DNA from: CAYWWM01 sp965198025
GTDB taxonomy: Bacteria > Acidobacteriota > Terriglobia > 2-12-FULL-54-10
Reading direction: 5' to 3'
Length of the DNA stretch: 64,000 nucleotides
Assembly: GCA_965198025.1 (NCBI GenBank)
Contig: OZ240237.1
Coordinates: 2,108,001 to 2,172,000, forward strand
The translations under genes and the position numbers were made by a program. Positions 1 through 8,407 of this stretch are shown one piece after another (position 1 is the stretch's first letter; each line of letters begins with the position of its first letter). Under the pieces are notes generated by a model. The model was given only the letters and a program-made list of their open reading frames with translations, did not search any database and was not told the DNA's origin.

Positions 1-6
1 CTTTAT

Positions 7-1521
7 CTACCTATAGGCACCTAAAGCAGATTTGTCCCCTCTTTTGCTCCCTATTTCGTGGGTTCCATCGATGCCAGCGCGGAGGGCAGCCAGTCGCTCA
101 AAGGCTGATTCCAGATGAACAGCACGGGATGCTTTCAGAAGAACCACATCCCCCTCCCGTAGTTGGTTGCGAAGCCAATCACCTGCCTGTTCCGGCTCCG
201 CCATGCAGATGCACCGTTCGGTGGGAAATCCGTGGGAAAGTGCCCCTTCCGCGATGGCTTTGGCTTCCTCGCCCACCGTCACCAGCCAATGAAACCCGAG
301 ATCGGCTACGCGCGCTCCGCACTGAGCATGCAAGGTCTCGGTAGCCGGTCCCAACTCCAGCATGCCGCCGAGCACGGCGATCCGCCTGCGGGCAGGAAGC
401 GATTGGACGGCAGCCAGCATCGCCTCCAGGGCCGTGGGGTTGGAGTTGTAACAATCGTTTATCACGAATGCTCCGTTTGAGAGCATTGCCGCTTCGCCTC
501 GCATTACGCCGGGATGCAGTCGCGAGACAGCCTCCCGAAGTTCTGCAGGTGCGATTCCGAACAGATACCCAGTGGCCAAGGCTGCCAATGCGTTGAGCAC
601 GTTGTGCCGACCCAAGAGTGGCAAGAGGAACCGGACAGGGAAATCTGAGGGATCAGCCCCCTTGCAGCCGGGAGGTGTACGGACAGCTGCGAACGCTTGC
701 GCAGGGGGCGATGCAAGCGCGAAGGTCCATCCTGCGCGGCCGATTGGTGAAGGGTTTTCCGTGCGAAAGCCGGCTGCTTGGGACGTCCCGAACAAGAGCG
801 CGCGGCCGGGCATCTGTTCCCCGAACCGTGCAACCCGAGGATCGTCCGCATTGAGTAGAGCCCAAGCGCGTTCCCCGAGAGCTTCGATCAGTTCATACTT
901 CGCACTACCTATCGCGTCGACGTCCGGAAAGAATTCAAGATGGACCGGGCCGACATTGGTTACCACACCGAGATCGGGCGCGGCCAAGGACGCGAGCAAT
1001 CGAATCTCCCCCGGACCCGACATGGCAATCTCAAACACGCCGACCTCGATCTCCGGCTCAAGACGCAGCAGCGAGAGCGGAAGGCCAAACTGATTGTTCA
1101 GATTGCCACGGTTTTCGAGTACCCGGTATCGAGTCTGGAGCAAAGCGGCGATCATCTGCTTCGTGGTTGTCTTCCCCATGCTTCCGGTCACCGCGACCAG
1201 AGGTCCTCCCCAGCGACGGCGCGCCTGGGCGGCGAGCTGTTGCAGAGCTTCCAGCGTGTCGGGCACTCTGAGCAGCTTCGGACGCACCGACGCCGGAAAT
1301 TCGTTGCTCCTCTCCGCAGCCACAACACCCGCAACAGCTCCGGCCTCGAGCGCCTTGGTGACGTAATCGTGGCCATCCAGCTGCTGCCCTTGGACGGCGA
1401 AAAAGAGCTCCCCGGGTCGGACTGTGCGCGAGTCGATGGAATAGCCAGCGATGCGGACGCTATCCGGAAGCGGCGGCTCGCAGTGCAGAATCTCGGCGAG
1501 TTCGGCGAGCGTAAAGGTCAT
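7..1521 (-). CDS. murF: UDP-N-acetylmuramoyl-tripeptide--D-Ala-D-Ala ligase
   Basis: Cytoplasmic ATP-dependent Mur ligase that adds D-Ala-D-Ala to the UDP-MurNAc tripeptide, the last soluble step of peptidoglycan precursor synthesis. The 504-residue product has the Mur ligase order: an N-terminal uridine-binding domain, the P-loop VTGSMGKTTTK near residue 112, the central ATPase domain and a C-terminal domain. It is slightly longer than the usual 450 or so residues because of an extra stretch around residues 245-295. Its ATG overlaps the murE stop by 4 bp (ATGA), which indicates translational coupling. It is complete, with its TAG at positions 9-7. Identity is secure. Confidence 0.95.
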   Translation of the reverse strand: MTFTLAELAEILHCEPPLPDSVRIAGYSIDSRTVRPGELFFAVQGQQLDGHDYVTKALEAGAVAGVVAAERSNEFPASVRPKLLRVPDTLEALQQLAAQARRRWGGPLVAVTGSMGKTTTKQMIAALLQTRYRVLENRGNLNNQFGLPLSLLRLEPEIEVGVFEIAMSGPGEIRLLASLAAPDLGVVTNVGPVHLEFFPDVDAIGSAKYELIEALGERAWALLNADDPRVARFGEQMPGRALLFGTSQAAGFRTENPSPIGRAGWTFALASPPAQAFAAVRTPPGCKGADPSDFPVRFLLPLLGRHNVLNALAALATGYLFGIAPAELREAVSRLHPGVMRGEAAMLSNGAFVINDCYNSNPTALEAMLAAVQSLPARRRIAVLGGMLELGPATETLHAQCGARVADLGFHWLVTVGEEAKAIAEGALSHGFPTERCICMAEPEQAGDWLRNQLREGDVVLLKASRAVHLESAFERLAALRAGIDGTHEIGSKRGDKSALGAYR

Positions 1522-3029
1522 GCTTCGCGATCCTTGCCCGACGTGGCGAATCCCAAAGCCCGGAGGGCGGTGCGGGCCACGGCGCGGTCGTCAAAGGGGA
1601 TCTTCTGATCTCCGACGACCTGATACGACTCATGGCCTTTCCCGGCTATCAGCACAATGTCCACTCCGCGCGCTTCGCGGAGAACACGCTCGATGGCGCG
1701 GGCACGGTCCGGCTCCGCAACGTATTTTGCTCCGGCTTTCTGGAGCCCGACGGTCACGTCGTTCATGATGGCAAGCGGATCTTCGCCGCGCGGGTTGTCC
1801 GAGGTCAGCACCGTCCAGTCGCATGCTCCGGCGGCCTGGCCCATGCGACGCCGCTTGGTGCCGTCGCGGTCGCCTCCGCAACCGAAAACCAGCAGAACGC
1901 GCCCCTCCGGGTTGAGCTCGCGTGCGGAGGTGATGAGTGTGCGCAGAGCATCCTCCGTGTGCGCGTAGTCCACGATGACGCGGAAGGGCTGGCCTTCCTC
2001 GATGCCTTCCATGCGTCCCGGAACACGCACCGGGGCGATGCCGCGCGAAATCGCCTCCCTCGGAATCCCAAGCGTGAGGGCCGTTGCGACCGCCGCCAAC
2101 AGATTGCTGATGTTGTGTCGCCCGGCAAGTAGGGAGCGAACAGCAACCGGCCCTGCTGGGGTCGCCGCCAACAATTCGAGACCGCCTGGGGTTGTTTTCC
2201 ACTTGCGCACCGTCACATCGGCTGGCGCCTCCATGCCGTATGTGAGAACCGGCCCACTCAGCTTCTTCTGAAGGAGCCGGCACCGTGGGTCGTCGGCGTT
2301 CAAAACGGCATGGGCGGGTGGCGGCGTGCCTTCCGGCGGCAGAAATAGCCTTTCCTTGGCGGCATAGTAGTCCTCCATACCGTTGTGGAAGTCTAAGTGG
2401 TCCGGTGAAAGATTCGTAAACACTGCAGTTTCAAACCGGCAACCCGTCACGCGGTCTAGCGCCAGGGCGTGCGAGGAAACTTCCATGACGGCCGAGCGCC
2501 CGTCTTTCGCCACGACCTCACGCAGCATTCGCTGCAGGTCGATCGATTCCGGAGTGGTGTGCGACGCCATTGCAGGTAACCCTCTATCACCGTCGAACCG
2601 ATACTCGATGGTCCCAAAGAGGGCCGGCTTCATTCCCGCTTGCTCCAGAATCGAGGCCACCAGGAATGCTGTGGTGGTCTTGCCGTTGGTCCCGGTAATG
2701 CCTACCAAACGTAGGGCACGCGATGGTTCCCTGAAATAGGTGCAAGCGGCGAGCGCCAGCGCCCGGCGGACATTCGGGACCTCAACCCACGCCTCCGGCC
2801 CGGTCCCGGGCAGTGAACTGGGAGGCAATTCCGATGCCACGGCCGCGGCACCTCGCGCAACTGCCTCCGGGATGAACCGGTTGCCATCCTCCTTCCATCC
2901 CCGGATGGCGAAAAACATCTGGCCCGGGCCAGTCCGCTTCGAGTGGTACTCGAGGCCTGTAACCAGAAGATTCGGGTCTCCACGAAGACGTGCCTCAGGG
3001 AGTCGAGCCAGCAATTCCTGGAGTCTCAT
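1518..3029 (-). CDS. murE: UDP-N-acetylmuramoyl-L-Ala-D-Glu--meso-DAP ligase
   Basis: Adds the third residue of the peptidoglycan stem peptide. The 503-residue product has the P-loop GITGTNGKTTTA and, in the C-terminal domain, the DNPR motif (TSDNPRGEDP) that selects meso-diaminopimelate in Gram-negative type enzymes; lysine enzymes differ there. The open frame runs 131 codons further upstream, but that extension is arginine-rich and lacks family similarity, so I start at the ATG giving MRLQELLARLP. An upstream GTG a few codons earlier is also possible. It overlaps murF by 4 bp and lies 136 bp downstream of ftsI in the same operon. Confidence 0.93.
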   Translation of the reverse strand: MRLQELLARLPEARLRGDPNLLVTGLEYHSKRTGPGQMFFAIRGWKEDGNRFIPEAVARGAAAVASELPPSSLPGTGPEAWVEVPNVRRALALAACTYFREPSRALRLVGITGTNGKTTTAFLVASILEQAGMKPALFGTIEYRFDGDRGLPAMASHTTPESIDLQRMLREVVAKDGRSAVMEVSSHALALDRVTGCRFETAVFTNLSPDHLDFHNGMEDYYAAKERLFLPPEGTPPPAHAVLNADDPRCRLLQKKLSGPVLTYGMEAPADVTVRKWKTTPGGLELLAATPAGPVAVRSLLAGRHNISNLLAAVATALTLGIPREAISRGIAPVRVPGRMEGIEEGQPFRVIVDYAHTEDALRTLITSARELNPEGRVLLVFGCGGDRDGTKRRRMGQAAGACDWTVLTSDNPRGEDPLAIMNDVTVGLQKAGAKYVAEPDRARAIERVLREARGVDIVLIAGKGHESYQVVGDQKIPFDDRAVARTALRALGFATSGKDREA

Positions 3030-3165
3030 CCCACTAGACAGCGTGTTCGGACTCACCGAGTGACCTGCCACCACTCTTCGTTCCTCCCTCCGAGGGAGCA
3101 AATCCGGCGGGAAACCCCTTCCTTTGATTATAGCGTGATCGCCAATTCCATTCCATCCTGCCCCG

Positions 3166-5274
3166 CTATCCAGGGACGGGCAAGACATCAGCAGCGGAAT
3201 CCGGTGGCATCGGATTGCTTGCTGGGGGCGCCTCGGCAGGAGCGGGAGCGATTGGGTTAGAAGGAGAAGGAGATTCATTTTGGTGCGGTTCTTCCTGCTC
3301 CGCCCGGCTGCTGATGCGGAACCACACTGTGATCTTCTCCCCCTCGGCCACCGGCGTACCCGGCGTCGGGAATTGGCGAACTGCGATGCCGTTTCCGATC
3401 GGGTGAAGCGTCCACCTCTCAACTAACGCTTGCTCCGTTGCGGCGCGAACCGTCTTGCCCAAAATATCTGGCGTTAGGATGGAGGAGGTCAAGCTGATCA
3501 GGGCAGTGGGATTGGGCTCCCCAAAATCAGACATCGGCGGCAGGTCTTGCGGCTGAGATGCTGCTGCCTGGAACACCGGGGCCTCGCCCGGGACGAGCGC
3601 CGGGACGTTGCGGTAAGCAAGCACCTGCTCGGCAACGCTCCGGAAGATTGGCGCAGCCACATTGCCGCCATGATACCGCCCGCGAGGAGAATCGATTACC
3701 ACCAGGATCGTAAACATGGGCGAATCGGCGGGCACGAATCCGACGAACGAAGCCACATGGTCGGTGGGAGAATAACGACCAGTCGAGAGATCGATTTTCT
3801 GCGCCGTGCCGGTCTTGCCCGCCGCGGTGTAGCCCTCGGGGCGGGCAAGCTTTCCGGTACCGAAGGTCACGACTTCCGCTAAGATCCGCTGGAGCTGGTC
3901 CGCTGTTCTGAGACTAAGGACGCGCCGTGCGGCCGCAGGATTCACTCTTCCCGACGTTGTCTCGGGCACCTCCTCTCGAAGAATGTGTGGCTGTACCCAC
4001 CACCCGCCATTAGCAACCACGGAAGCCGCTGTAGCAAGCTGCAGGGGAGTCACTCCGATTTCCTGGCCCATGGCCATGGCGCCGATTGAAATTTGCGACC
4101 AACGCTCTGGGGGCTTGGTGAGTCCGGCTGCCTCGCCCGGCAACTCAATCCCAGTGGGAGAGCCGAAGCCGAAGCTCCTCCAATAGCGGTAGAACTGCTG
4201 GTTCCCCACGCGCATGGCCAGCTTAATTGCCCCGACATTGCTGGAGTTCCTCAAGATCTCGGAAACGCTCAGCATCCCGAACGCTTTCCAGTCGTGAATG
4301 GTACGACCGGCCAGCATGATCGAGCCCATTTGGCAGTCGATAATTTCGTTTGGATTGGTGACACCCTCCTCCAGGGCTGAAGCCAACGTAACGATCTTGA
4401 AGGTGGATCCGGGTTCGTAGGCATCAGCAATGGCCCGGTTGCGGAGCACGGACTGCTGGACATCAGAATACCTGTTGGGATTGAACGTCGGAGCATTGGC
4501 CATTGCAAGCACTTCGCCCGTGAACGGGTCGAGGACAAGGATGGTGCCGGCGAGTGCGCGAGAATCCTTCATGGCACCGGCAAGCTCGCGCTCTGCGATG
4601 TACTGGATGGTCTCATCGAGCGTTAGGACGACGCTTTGGCCCGGCTCCGGGGCTCGCCCGGTGCGGCGGAACCAGCGTTGCCGTGCATCTCGCTCAATCA
4701 GCAACTGCCCGGGCTTACCACGGATCGTTTCTTCATGGCTCAGCTCAATCCCAGCCAGACCCTGGTCGTCCACGCCCACATAGCCCAGAACGTGCGCTGC
4801 CAACTCGCGCTTGGGATAGAACCGCTTGTTTTCGTCTTGGAAATAGATGCCCGGGAGGTCCAGCTCTCGGATGCGCTTTGCTTCGCGCACAGTGATCTCT
4901 CTCTTGATCCAACTGAAATGCTTCGATCCCGTCCCTTTCAAGCGGCTGCGCACCTCGCTCCTTTCCATGTTGAGCACCGAGGCGAGGGATTGGGCGGTTT
5001 CAGCGGGATCGGAGATTTCTCCCGGAACAGCGAACAAAGACTCAACTCCCACGCTGATGGCCAGTGGGTGCAGGTTTCTGTCGTAGATGACAGCGCGCGG
5101 CGGGCTGAACTCGACGGTGCGCTCCTGCTGACGGCGTGCCTGCCGAGTAAGTTCTTCAAACTGAACAGTCTGAAGATGAATCAGGCGGAAGGCGACGATC
5201 CCAACCCAGATGCCTAATAATGCGGGTAGGATACGGTAGCGAAAAGTTGGGAACTCGATCCTGTTCCCCGGCAT
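3166..5274 (-). CDS. ftsI: Division-specific transpeptidase FtsI (PBP3) with PASTA domain
   Basis: Septal peptidoglycan DD-transpeptidase anchored in the inner membrane. The 702-residue product has one N-terminal membrane helix (about residues 14-32), a dimerisation domain with the R-G/A-I/V-D-R type segment (PRAVIYDRN), then the transpeptidase domain. That domain has the catalytic SxxK (PGSTFKIV), the SxN motif (NSSNVGA) and the KTG motif (AGKTGTAQ). After it comes one PASTA-like domain (about residues 600-670) and a Pro/Ala/Ser-rich tail. PASTA domains on FtsI are typical of Gram-positives and Acidobacteria rather than Proteobacteria. It follows ftsL by 54 bp. Confidence 0.94.
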   Translation of the reverse strand: MPGNRIEFPTFRYRILPALLGIWVGIVAFRLIHLQTVQFEELTRQARRQQERTVEFSPPRAVIYDRNLHPLAISVGVESLFAVPGEISDPAETAQSLASVLNMERSEVRSRLKGTGSKHFSWIKREITVREAKRIRELDLPGIYFQDENKRFYPKRELAAHVLGYVGVDDQGLAGIELSHEETIRGKPGQLLIERDARQRWFRRTGRAPEPGQSVVLTLDETIQYIAERELAGAMKDSRALAGTILVLDPFTGEVLAMANAPTFNPNRYSDVQQSVLRNRAIADAYEPGSTFKIVTLASALEEGVTNPNEIIDCQMGSIMLAGRTIHDWKAFGMLSVSEILRNSSNVGAIKLAMRVGNQQFYRYWRSFGFGSPTGIELPGEAAGLTKPPERWSQISIGAMAMGQEIGVTPLQLATAASVVANGGWWVQPHILREEVPETTSGRVNPAAARRVLSLRTADQLQRILAEVVTFGTGKLARPEGYTAAGKTGTAQKIDLSTGRYSPTDHVASFVGFVPADSPMFTILVVIDSPRGRYHGGNVAAPIFRSVAEQVLAYRNVPALVPGEAPVFQAAASQPQDLPPMSDFGEPNPTALISLTSSILTPDILGKTVRAATEQALVERWTLHPIGNGIAVRQFPTPGTPVAEGEKITVWFRISSRAEQEEPHQNESPSPSNPIAPAPAEAPPASNPMPPDSAADVLPVPG

Positions 5275-5328
5275 CAGTACGACTCCTCAAGTGGAACCGG
5301 CGGGACTTAACGAAAGTCCGGACCGGGA

Positions 5329-5754
5329 TCATGGCACCAGCGCGGCTACGTTCCTGGCTGGGGTGGGCAATGGCTCCGCCTCCGAACGCTGCTGCGCCAT
5401 GGCGGAAACAACCGCTGCGGATGGCTCAGCTGGGAAAATTTGGTGCGGGAACAGATTCGTCATGCCCAGCTCCTGTCGCGCGATCGCGTCAATGCGCACC
5501 GGATCTCCCAGCGCAGCAACCTCAAGTCGCAGCTTGCGGTTCTCCTCCGTGACTTCCCGCTTTTCCCGCTGCAGCGTTTCGAGCCGATAGCCGTCCTGCA
5601 CGCTGGCAAAACGCTGTCCGGCGCAAAACAGAGCGGCGGCAAGCGCCAGCGCCGCATACAGCGCCATCGATAAGTACCCTCGGCACGGGAGCGATTCCGC
5701 CGGCGGAGCCAGCCGTGAGTTTTCCACTCGCTTCACGTAATAAATTTCCTGCAT
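5329..5754 (-). CDS. ftsL: Cell division protein FtsL-like
   Basis: Short bitopic divisome protein of 141 residues that would pair with FtsB/FtsQ at the septum. It has a cytoplasmic N-terminus, one membrane helix at about residues 28-46, then a coiled coil rich in Glu/Arg/Leu (LETLQREKREVTEENRKL) ending in the ALGDPVRIDAIARQELGM type motif common to FtsL/FtsB. The alanine/proline-rich C-terminal tail is poorly conserved. The assignment rests on this architecture and on its place between rsmH and ftsI. An AGGAAA ribosome-binding site precedes the ATG. Confidence 0.85.
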   Translation of the reverse strand: MQEIYYVKRVENSRLAPPAESLPCRGYLSMALYAALALAAALFCAGQRFASVQDGYRLETLQREKREVTEENRKLRLEVAALGDPVRIDAIARQELGMTNLFPHQIFPAEPSAAVVSAMAQQRSEAEPLPTPARNVAALVP

Positions 5755-5796
5755 CTGCTTTTCCTACTCTACGAATTAGTGTGAGGGCCAGGATCG

Positions 5797-6741
5797 CTAG
5801 CGCTTGTTTGCTCCCACCCGGCCGTTCCAACGTTCCGAGGCCCGCAATCGCGCACTGCGCGACCTCGGGTTGGCTCGTACTTCCGCCGGGTTGGGCCGTA
5901 CGACGTGACGCGTCAGATTGCGCATCCGGCCCTCCCGGTTCCAGCTTTGAAATGACTGCTTGACCAGACGGTCCTCCAACGAATGAAAACTAATGATGAC
6001 AAGCCGACCACTTGGAACGAGGCTCTCCGGTGCGTGCCGGAGAAACTGTTCCAAAGATTCGAGCTCGCGGTTGACAGCCATGCGCAAGGCTTGAAAGGTG
6101 CGCGTGGCGGGATGAATCCGTTTTCCGGTTGACCGGAGCGCGGCCCTCGGCCTGCCCCCCAGGCAGGCTTCGATCAAGTTTGCCAACTGAACCGTATTCC
6201 GGACGGGCCGCGCCCGGACAACCGCTCTGGCGATTCTTTGCGACCTCCTTTCTTCTCCAAGCTGGTAAATCAGTTGGGCCAAATCGCGCTCGGACCACCG
6301 ATTTACGATCTCGTCTGCCGTCAGCCGTTGGCGCGGATCCATCCGCATGTCGATCGGCCCGGCGGCCTTCAGGCTGAATCCTCGCTCGGGTGCGTCAATC
6401 TGCATCTGTGACAGGCCGAGGTCAGCCACAATTCCGTCCACCACAGTCAACTCCTGCTGCCGCAACAAGTCGGGCAAGTCGGCGAAATTTCCCTGTACGA
6501 ACGTGAGATGGTCTTCATACGCGCGCAACCGCTCCCGAGCGATTTCGATAGCCCACGGATCGCGGTCGAGCGCCACGACGCGCCCCGTGGTCAGGCATTC
6601 CAGGATGGCTCGCGCGTGTCCGCCGGCTCCCGCCGTCGCGTCCACGTAAGTTCCGTCGGGTTTGATCGCCAGCCATTCCACTACTTCCTGCGCCAGCACT
6701 GGGATGTGCATCGGTATCGCCTGTGGCGCGTTTTCCAGCAT
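5797..6741 (-). CDS. rsmH: 16S rRNA (cytosine1402-N4)-methyltransferase
   Basis: S-adenosylmethionine-dependent enzyme that methylates N4 of C1402 in the 16S rRNA decoding centre. The 314-residue product has the family start (HIPVLAQEVVEWL), the SAM-binding loop DATAGAGGHA, and the conserved segments VDGIVADLGLSQMQID and ERGFSLKAAGPIDMRMD. The C-terminus is basic. Two starts are possible: the ATG at 6741, or the in-frame ATG at 6711 just before HIPVL, which has an AGG about 9 nt upstream and fits the family length slightly better. It sits in its conserved place between mraZ and ftsL. Confidence 0.95.
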   Translation of the reverse strand: MLENAPQAIPMHIPVLAQEVVEWLAIKPDGTYVDATAGAGGHARAILECLTTGRVVALDRDPWAIEIARERLRAYEDHLTFVQGNFADLPDLLRQQELTVVDGIVADLGLSQMQIDAPERGFSLKAAGPIDMRMDPRQRLTADEIVNRWSERDLAQLIYQLGEERRSQRIARAVVRARPVRNTVQLANLIEACLGGRPRAALRSTGKRIHPATRTFQALRMAVNRELESLEQFLRHAPESLVPSGRLVIISFHSLEDRLVKQSFQSWNREGRMRNLTRHVVRPNPAEVRANPRSRSARLRASERWNGRVGANKR

Positions 6742-6785
6742 GCCGTGCGAACCCGCATCGTCCCGCCCGGACCAGCAAACGCGCC

Positions 6786-7226
6786 TTAGATTCCGAGTTC
6801 ATCCAAAATCCGTTCATCCTCTTCGGTAATCGGGTTATTGCGGATCTCCTCGAGGAAGCGTTCGTTGTTCCAAACCGCCAGATACGTCAGGTTCCCCAGG
6901 ACCGCCACTTCACCCTGCATGGCGGCTGCTTCCCGCAGCACCGCCGGAATCAGTACCCGCCCCTGCTTGTCCCACTGCACCATCTGCCCGTAATAGTTCG
7001 ACCGATCCAGAAACTTGCGGCGGGTCTTGTTGAAGCTGGCGTTGCGTGCCAGTTTCTCTTCGATCTGGAACCACTCTTCGGCGGGATAAACGCGGACGTA
7101 CTGCCCGTCCAGGCTTGTAATGCAGAAGGTGTCGCCGTAGGTCTGCTCCAATTCCGTCTTGAACGGAACGGGGATCTTCAGTCGGCCTTTGTCGTCGATC
7201 CGGGCTGGATAGTTTCCGCGCAGCAT
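6786..7226 (-). CDS. mraZ: Transcriptional regulator MraZ
   Basis: DNA-binding regulator of the division and cell wall cluster, 146 residues, with two AbrB-like SpoVT/MraZ half-domains. The first starts RGNYPARIDDKGRLKIP and the second contains QWDKQGRVLIP, the two DKGR-type turns that define the family. It is the first gene of the minus-strand cluster, and a run of TGGG boxes lies 70-95 bp upstream (separate entry), so autoregulation is likely. No strong ribosome-binding site is visible before the ATG. Confidence 0.95.
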   Translation of the reverse strand: MLRGNYPARIDDKGRLKIPVPFKTELEQTYGDTFCITSLDGQYVRVYPAEEWFQIEEKLARNASFNKTRRKFLDRSNYYGQMVQWDKQGRVLIPAVLREAAAMQGEVAVLGNLTYLAVWNNERFLEEIRNNPITEEDERILDELGI

Positions 7227-7295
7227 AAAGAGTCATGAAAAAGGGCTTGAGCGAATGCGATTTGCGGCCCTATATTCCAAATTTTTCTACTTCAC

Positions 7296-7340
7296 CCCAC
7301 TCGAACCCACTTTGTAACCCATTATCAGGCCCTGTGTCAA
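7296..7340 (-). promoter_or_regulatory. Promoter with MraZ-type TGGG operator boxes
   Basis: On the minus strand this stretch reads TTGACA (7340-7335), an 18-bp spacer and TACAAA (7316-7311), a plausible sigma-70 promoter. Three TGGG boxes lie over and after the -10, at 7321-7318, 7309-7306 and 7299-7296, spaced 12 and 10 bp. MraZ is known to bind TGGG-type repeats at about 10-bp spacing upstream of its own gene. The boxes and promoter are seen directly; their use is inferred. Confidence 0.6.
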
Positions 7341-7452
7341 GGAAAAATGTTAGAAAAAATGCTCCAGGAGTCGATTGCGAACGCTAGCGGTTGTAGTTGA
7401 GAGGCGGCGATGGGCTACCTGTTGGATTGCCGGAAAGGATACGACACTTTAC

Positions 7453-8004
7453 TCAGTGCCCCGCGGGTTTGAGGGCGCCGCCGAGTGGGACCGGAGCAAG
7501 GTCTACCCAACATTGGTCTTCTCGCTGGCGGACGAGCGAGAGCGACTCCACCCGAAAGGTCGTCGGGCCGGCATAGTGGGCCCATGCCTGGGAAGCTTCG
7601 TGGAGCACGGTGCGGGTTTTTGACTCGTCGAGCTCCTGGGCCAAAGTGATGTGGGGGACATAGGGGAAGGGTTCCACGCGGCCGAGCGGGCCGCAGTTGA
7701 GCAGGTCGTGCAATTCAACCAGTCGCTCGGAACCGAACGAAACGGAGAGATATACGACTCCCTTGACGGGCCAGAACGTCTGCACCTCCGAGAGCCTCGC
7801 CTCAAATGGCTCCACCATCAAGCACTTCTCCTGCATTTCCACCGCGACCTCCTCCGGCCGCTCCGGCAACGGCCGAGGTGGCAGAATCGTGACGTGCGAC
7901 AGCCAGTGTGCGAATGGCGGATTCACCCGTGCCCGCAGGCGATTCACAAACTCACCGAGCGGGCCGGGCAGATAGGCGACCACCGAGCAGCTTATATCTC
8001 CCAT
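7453..8004 (-). CDS. 2H phosphoesterase / 2'-5' RNA ligase family protein
   Basis: 183-residue cytoplasmic protein of the LigT/2H superfamily. It has the two HxT/S motifs that make the active site, HVTI at residues 37-40 and HITL at residues 118-121, each on a strand as expected. Family members hydrolyse 2',3'-cyclic or 2'-5' phosphodiester bonds in RNA or nucleotides; the substrate here cannot be told. It stands alone downstream of the mraZ promoter region and is followed upstream by the ilvC leader on the other strand. Confidence 0.8.
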   Translation of the reverse strand: MGDISCSVVAYLPGPLGEFVNRLRARVNPPFAHWLSHVTILPPRPLPERPEEVAVEMQEKCLMVEPFEARLSEVQTFWPVKGVVYLSVSFGSERLVELHDLLNCGPLGRVEPFPYVPHITLAQELDESKTRTVLHEASQAWAHYAGPTTFRVESLSLVRQREDQCWVDLAPVPLGGALKPAGH

Positions 8005-8130
8005 GATTCAAGACTATCGGAAATCGACTTGAATTCACAAGACGGTTTTTTCAACTTTGGCGGGGCTGGATTCTTATCGTTGACCCTCCTGGCACCGAAA
8101 CGTCTGACCCGAGACTGACCGTGCGGACTT

Positions 8131-8171
8131 TTTCGGTTTTCTCGGTTCTTTCGGTTCTCTCGGTTCTTTCG
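8131..8171. repeat. 9-bp tandem repeat upstream of ilvC
   Basis: Four and a half copies of a 9-bp unit alternating TTTCGGTT(T/C) and TCTCGGTTC. The long period is therefore 18 bp. It lies in the gene-free stretch between the 2H phosphoesterase and ilvC. The function is unknown; slippage could vary the copy number. Confidence 0.75.
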
Positions 8172-8407
8172 TCATACCAAATTCTGATACTAATGCGGCA
8201 GAATTCGTAAGCCGTCAGGTCTTGCGGTGCGGCTGTTCGCCGAAGTGTTTCTGCACAGGGCGGACACCTTGTGCTATAAATAATTGTTATCTAAAAATCA
8301 GTTATTATGAATTTGACTAATGATTTTTGGCTTGCGTGGTGCTAGGATGGCGGAAGGTTGGAAGATAGCGGACTGTCTTAATTCTTGGAGGAGGAAGAGT
8401 CGGAACG
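8172..8407 (+). promoter_or_regulatory. ilvC upstream region with AT-rich inverted repeat
   Basis: The only AT-rich block nearby. It holds a TATAAA box (8275-8280) and an inverted repeat with perfect 8-bp arms AAAAATCA (8293-8300) and TGATTTTT (8321-8328) around a 20-nt spacer that includes TTGACT. A strong ribosome-binding site, GGAGGAGG, lies before the ilvC ATG. I saw no leader peptide rich in branched-chain codons and no clear T-box. The rest of 8005-8130 shows nothing I can name. Confidence 0.4.

Noticed and set aside
3030..3422. N-terminal extension of MurE
   Set aside because: Arg/Pro-rich translation overlapping the ftsI 3' end, not found in MurE proteins.
8131..8171. CRISPR array
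   Set aside because: Units are 9 bp without unique spacers, so this is a simple tandem repeat.
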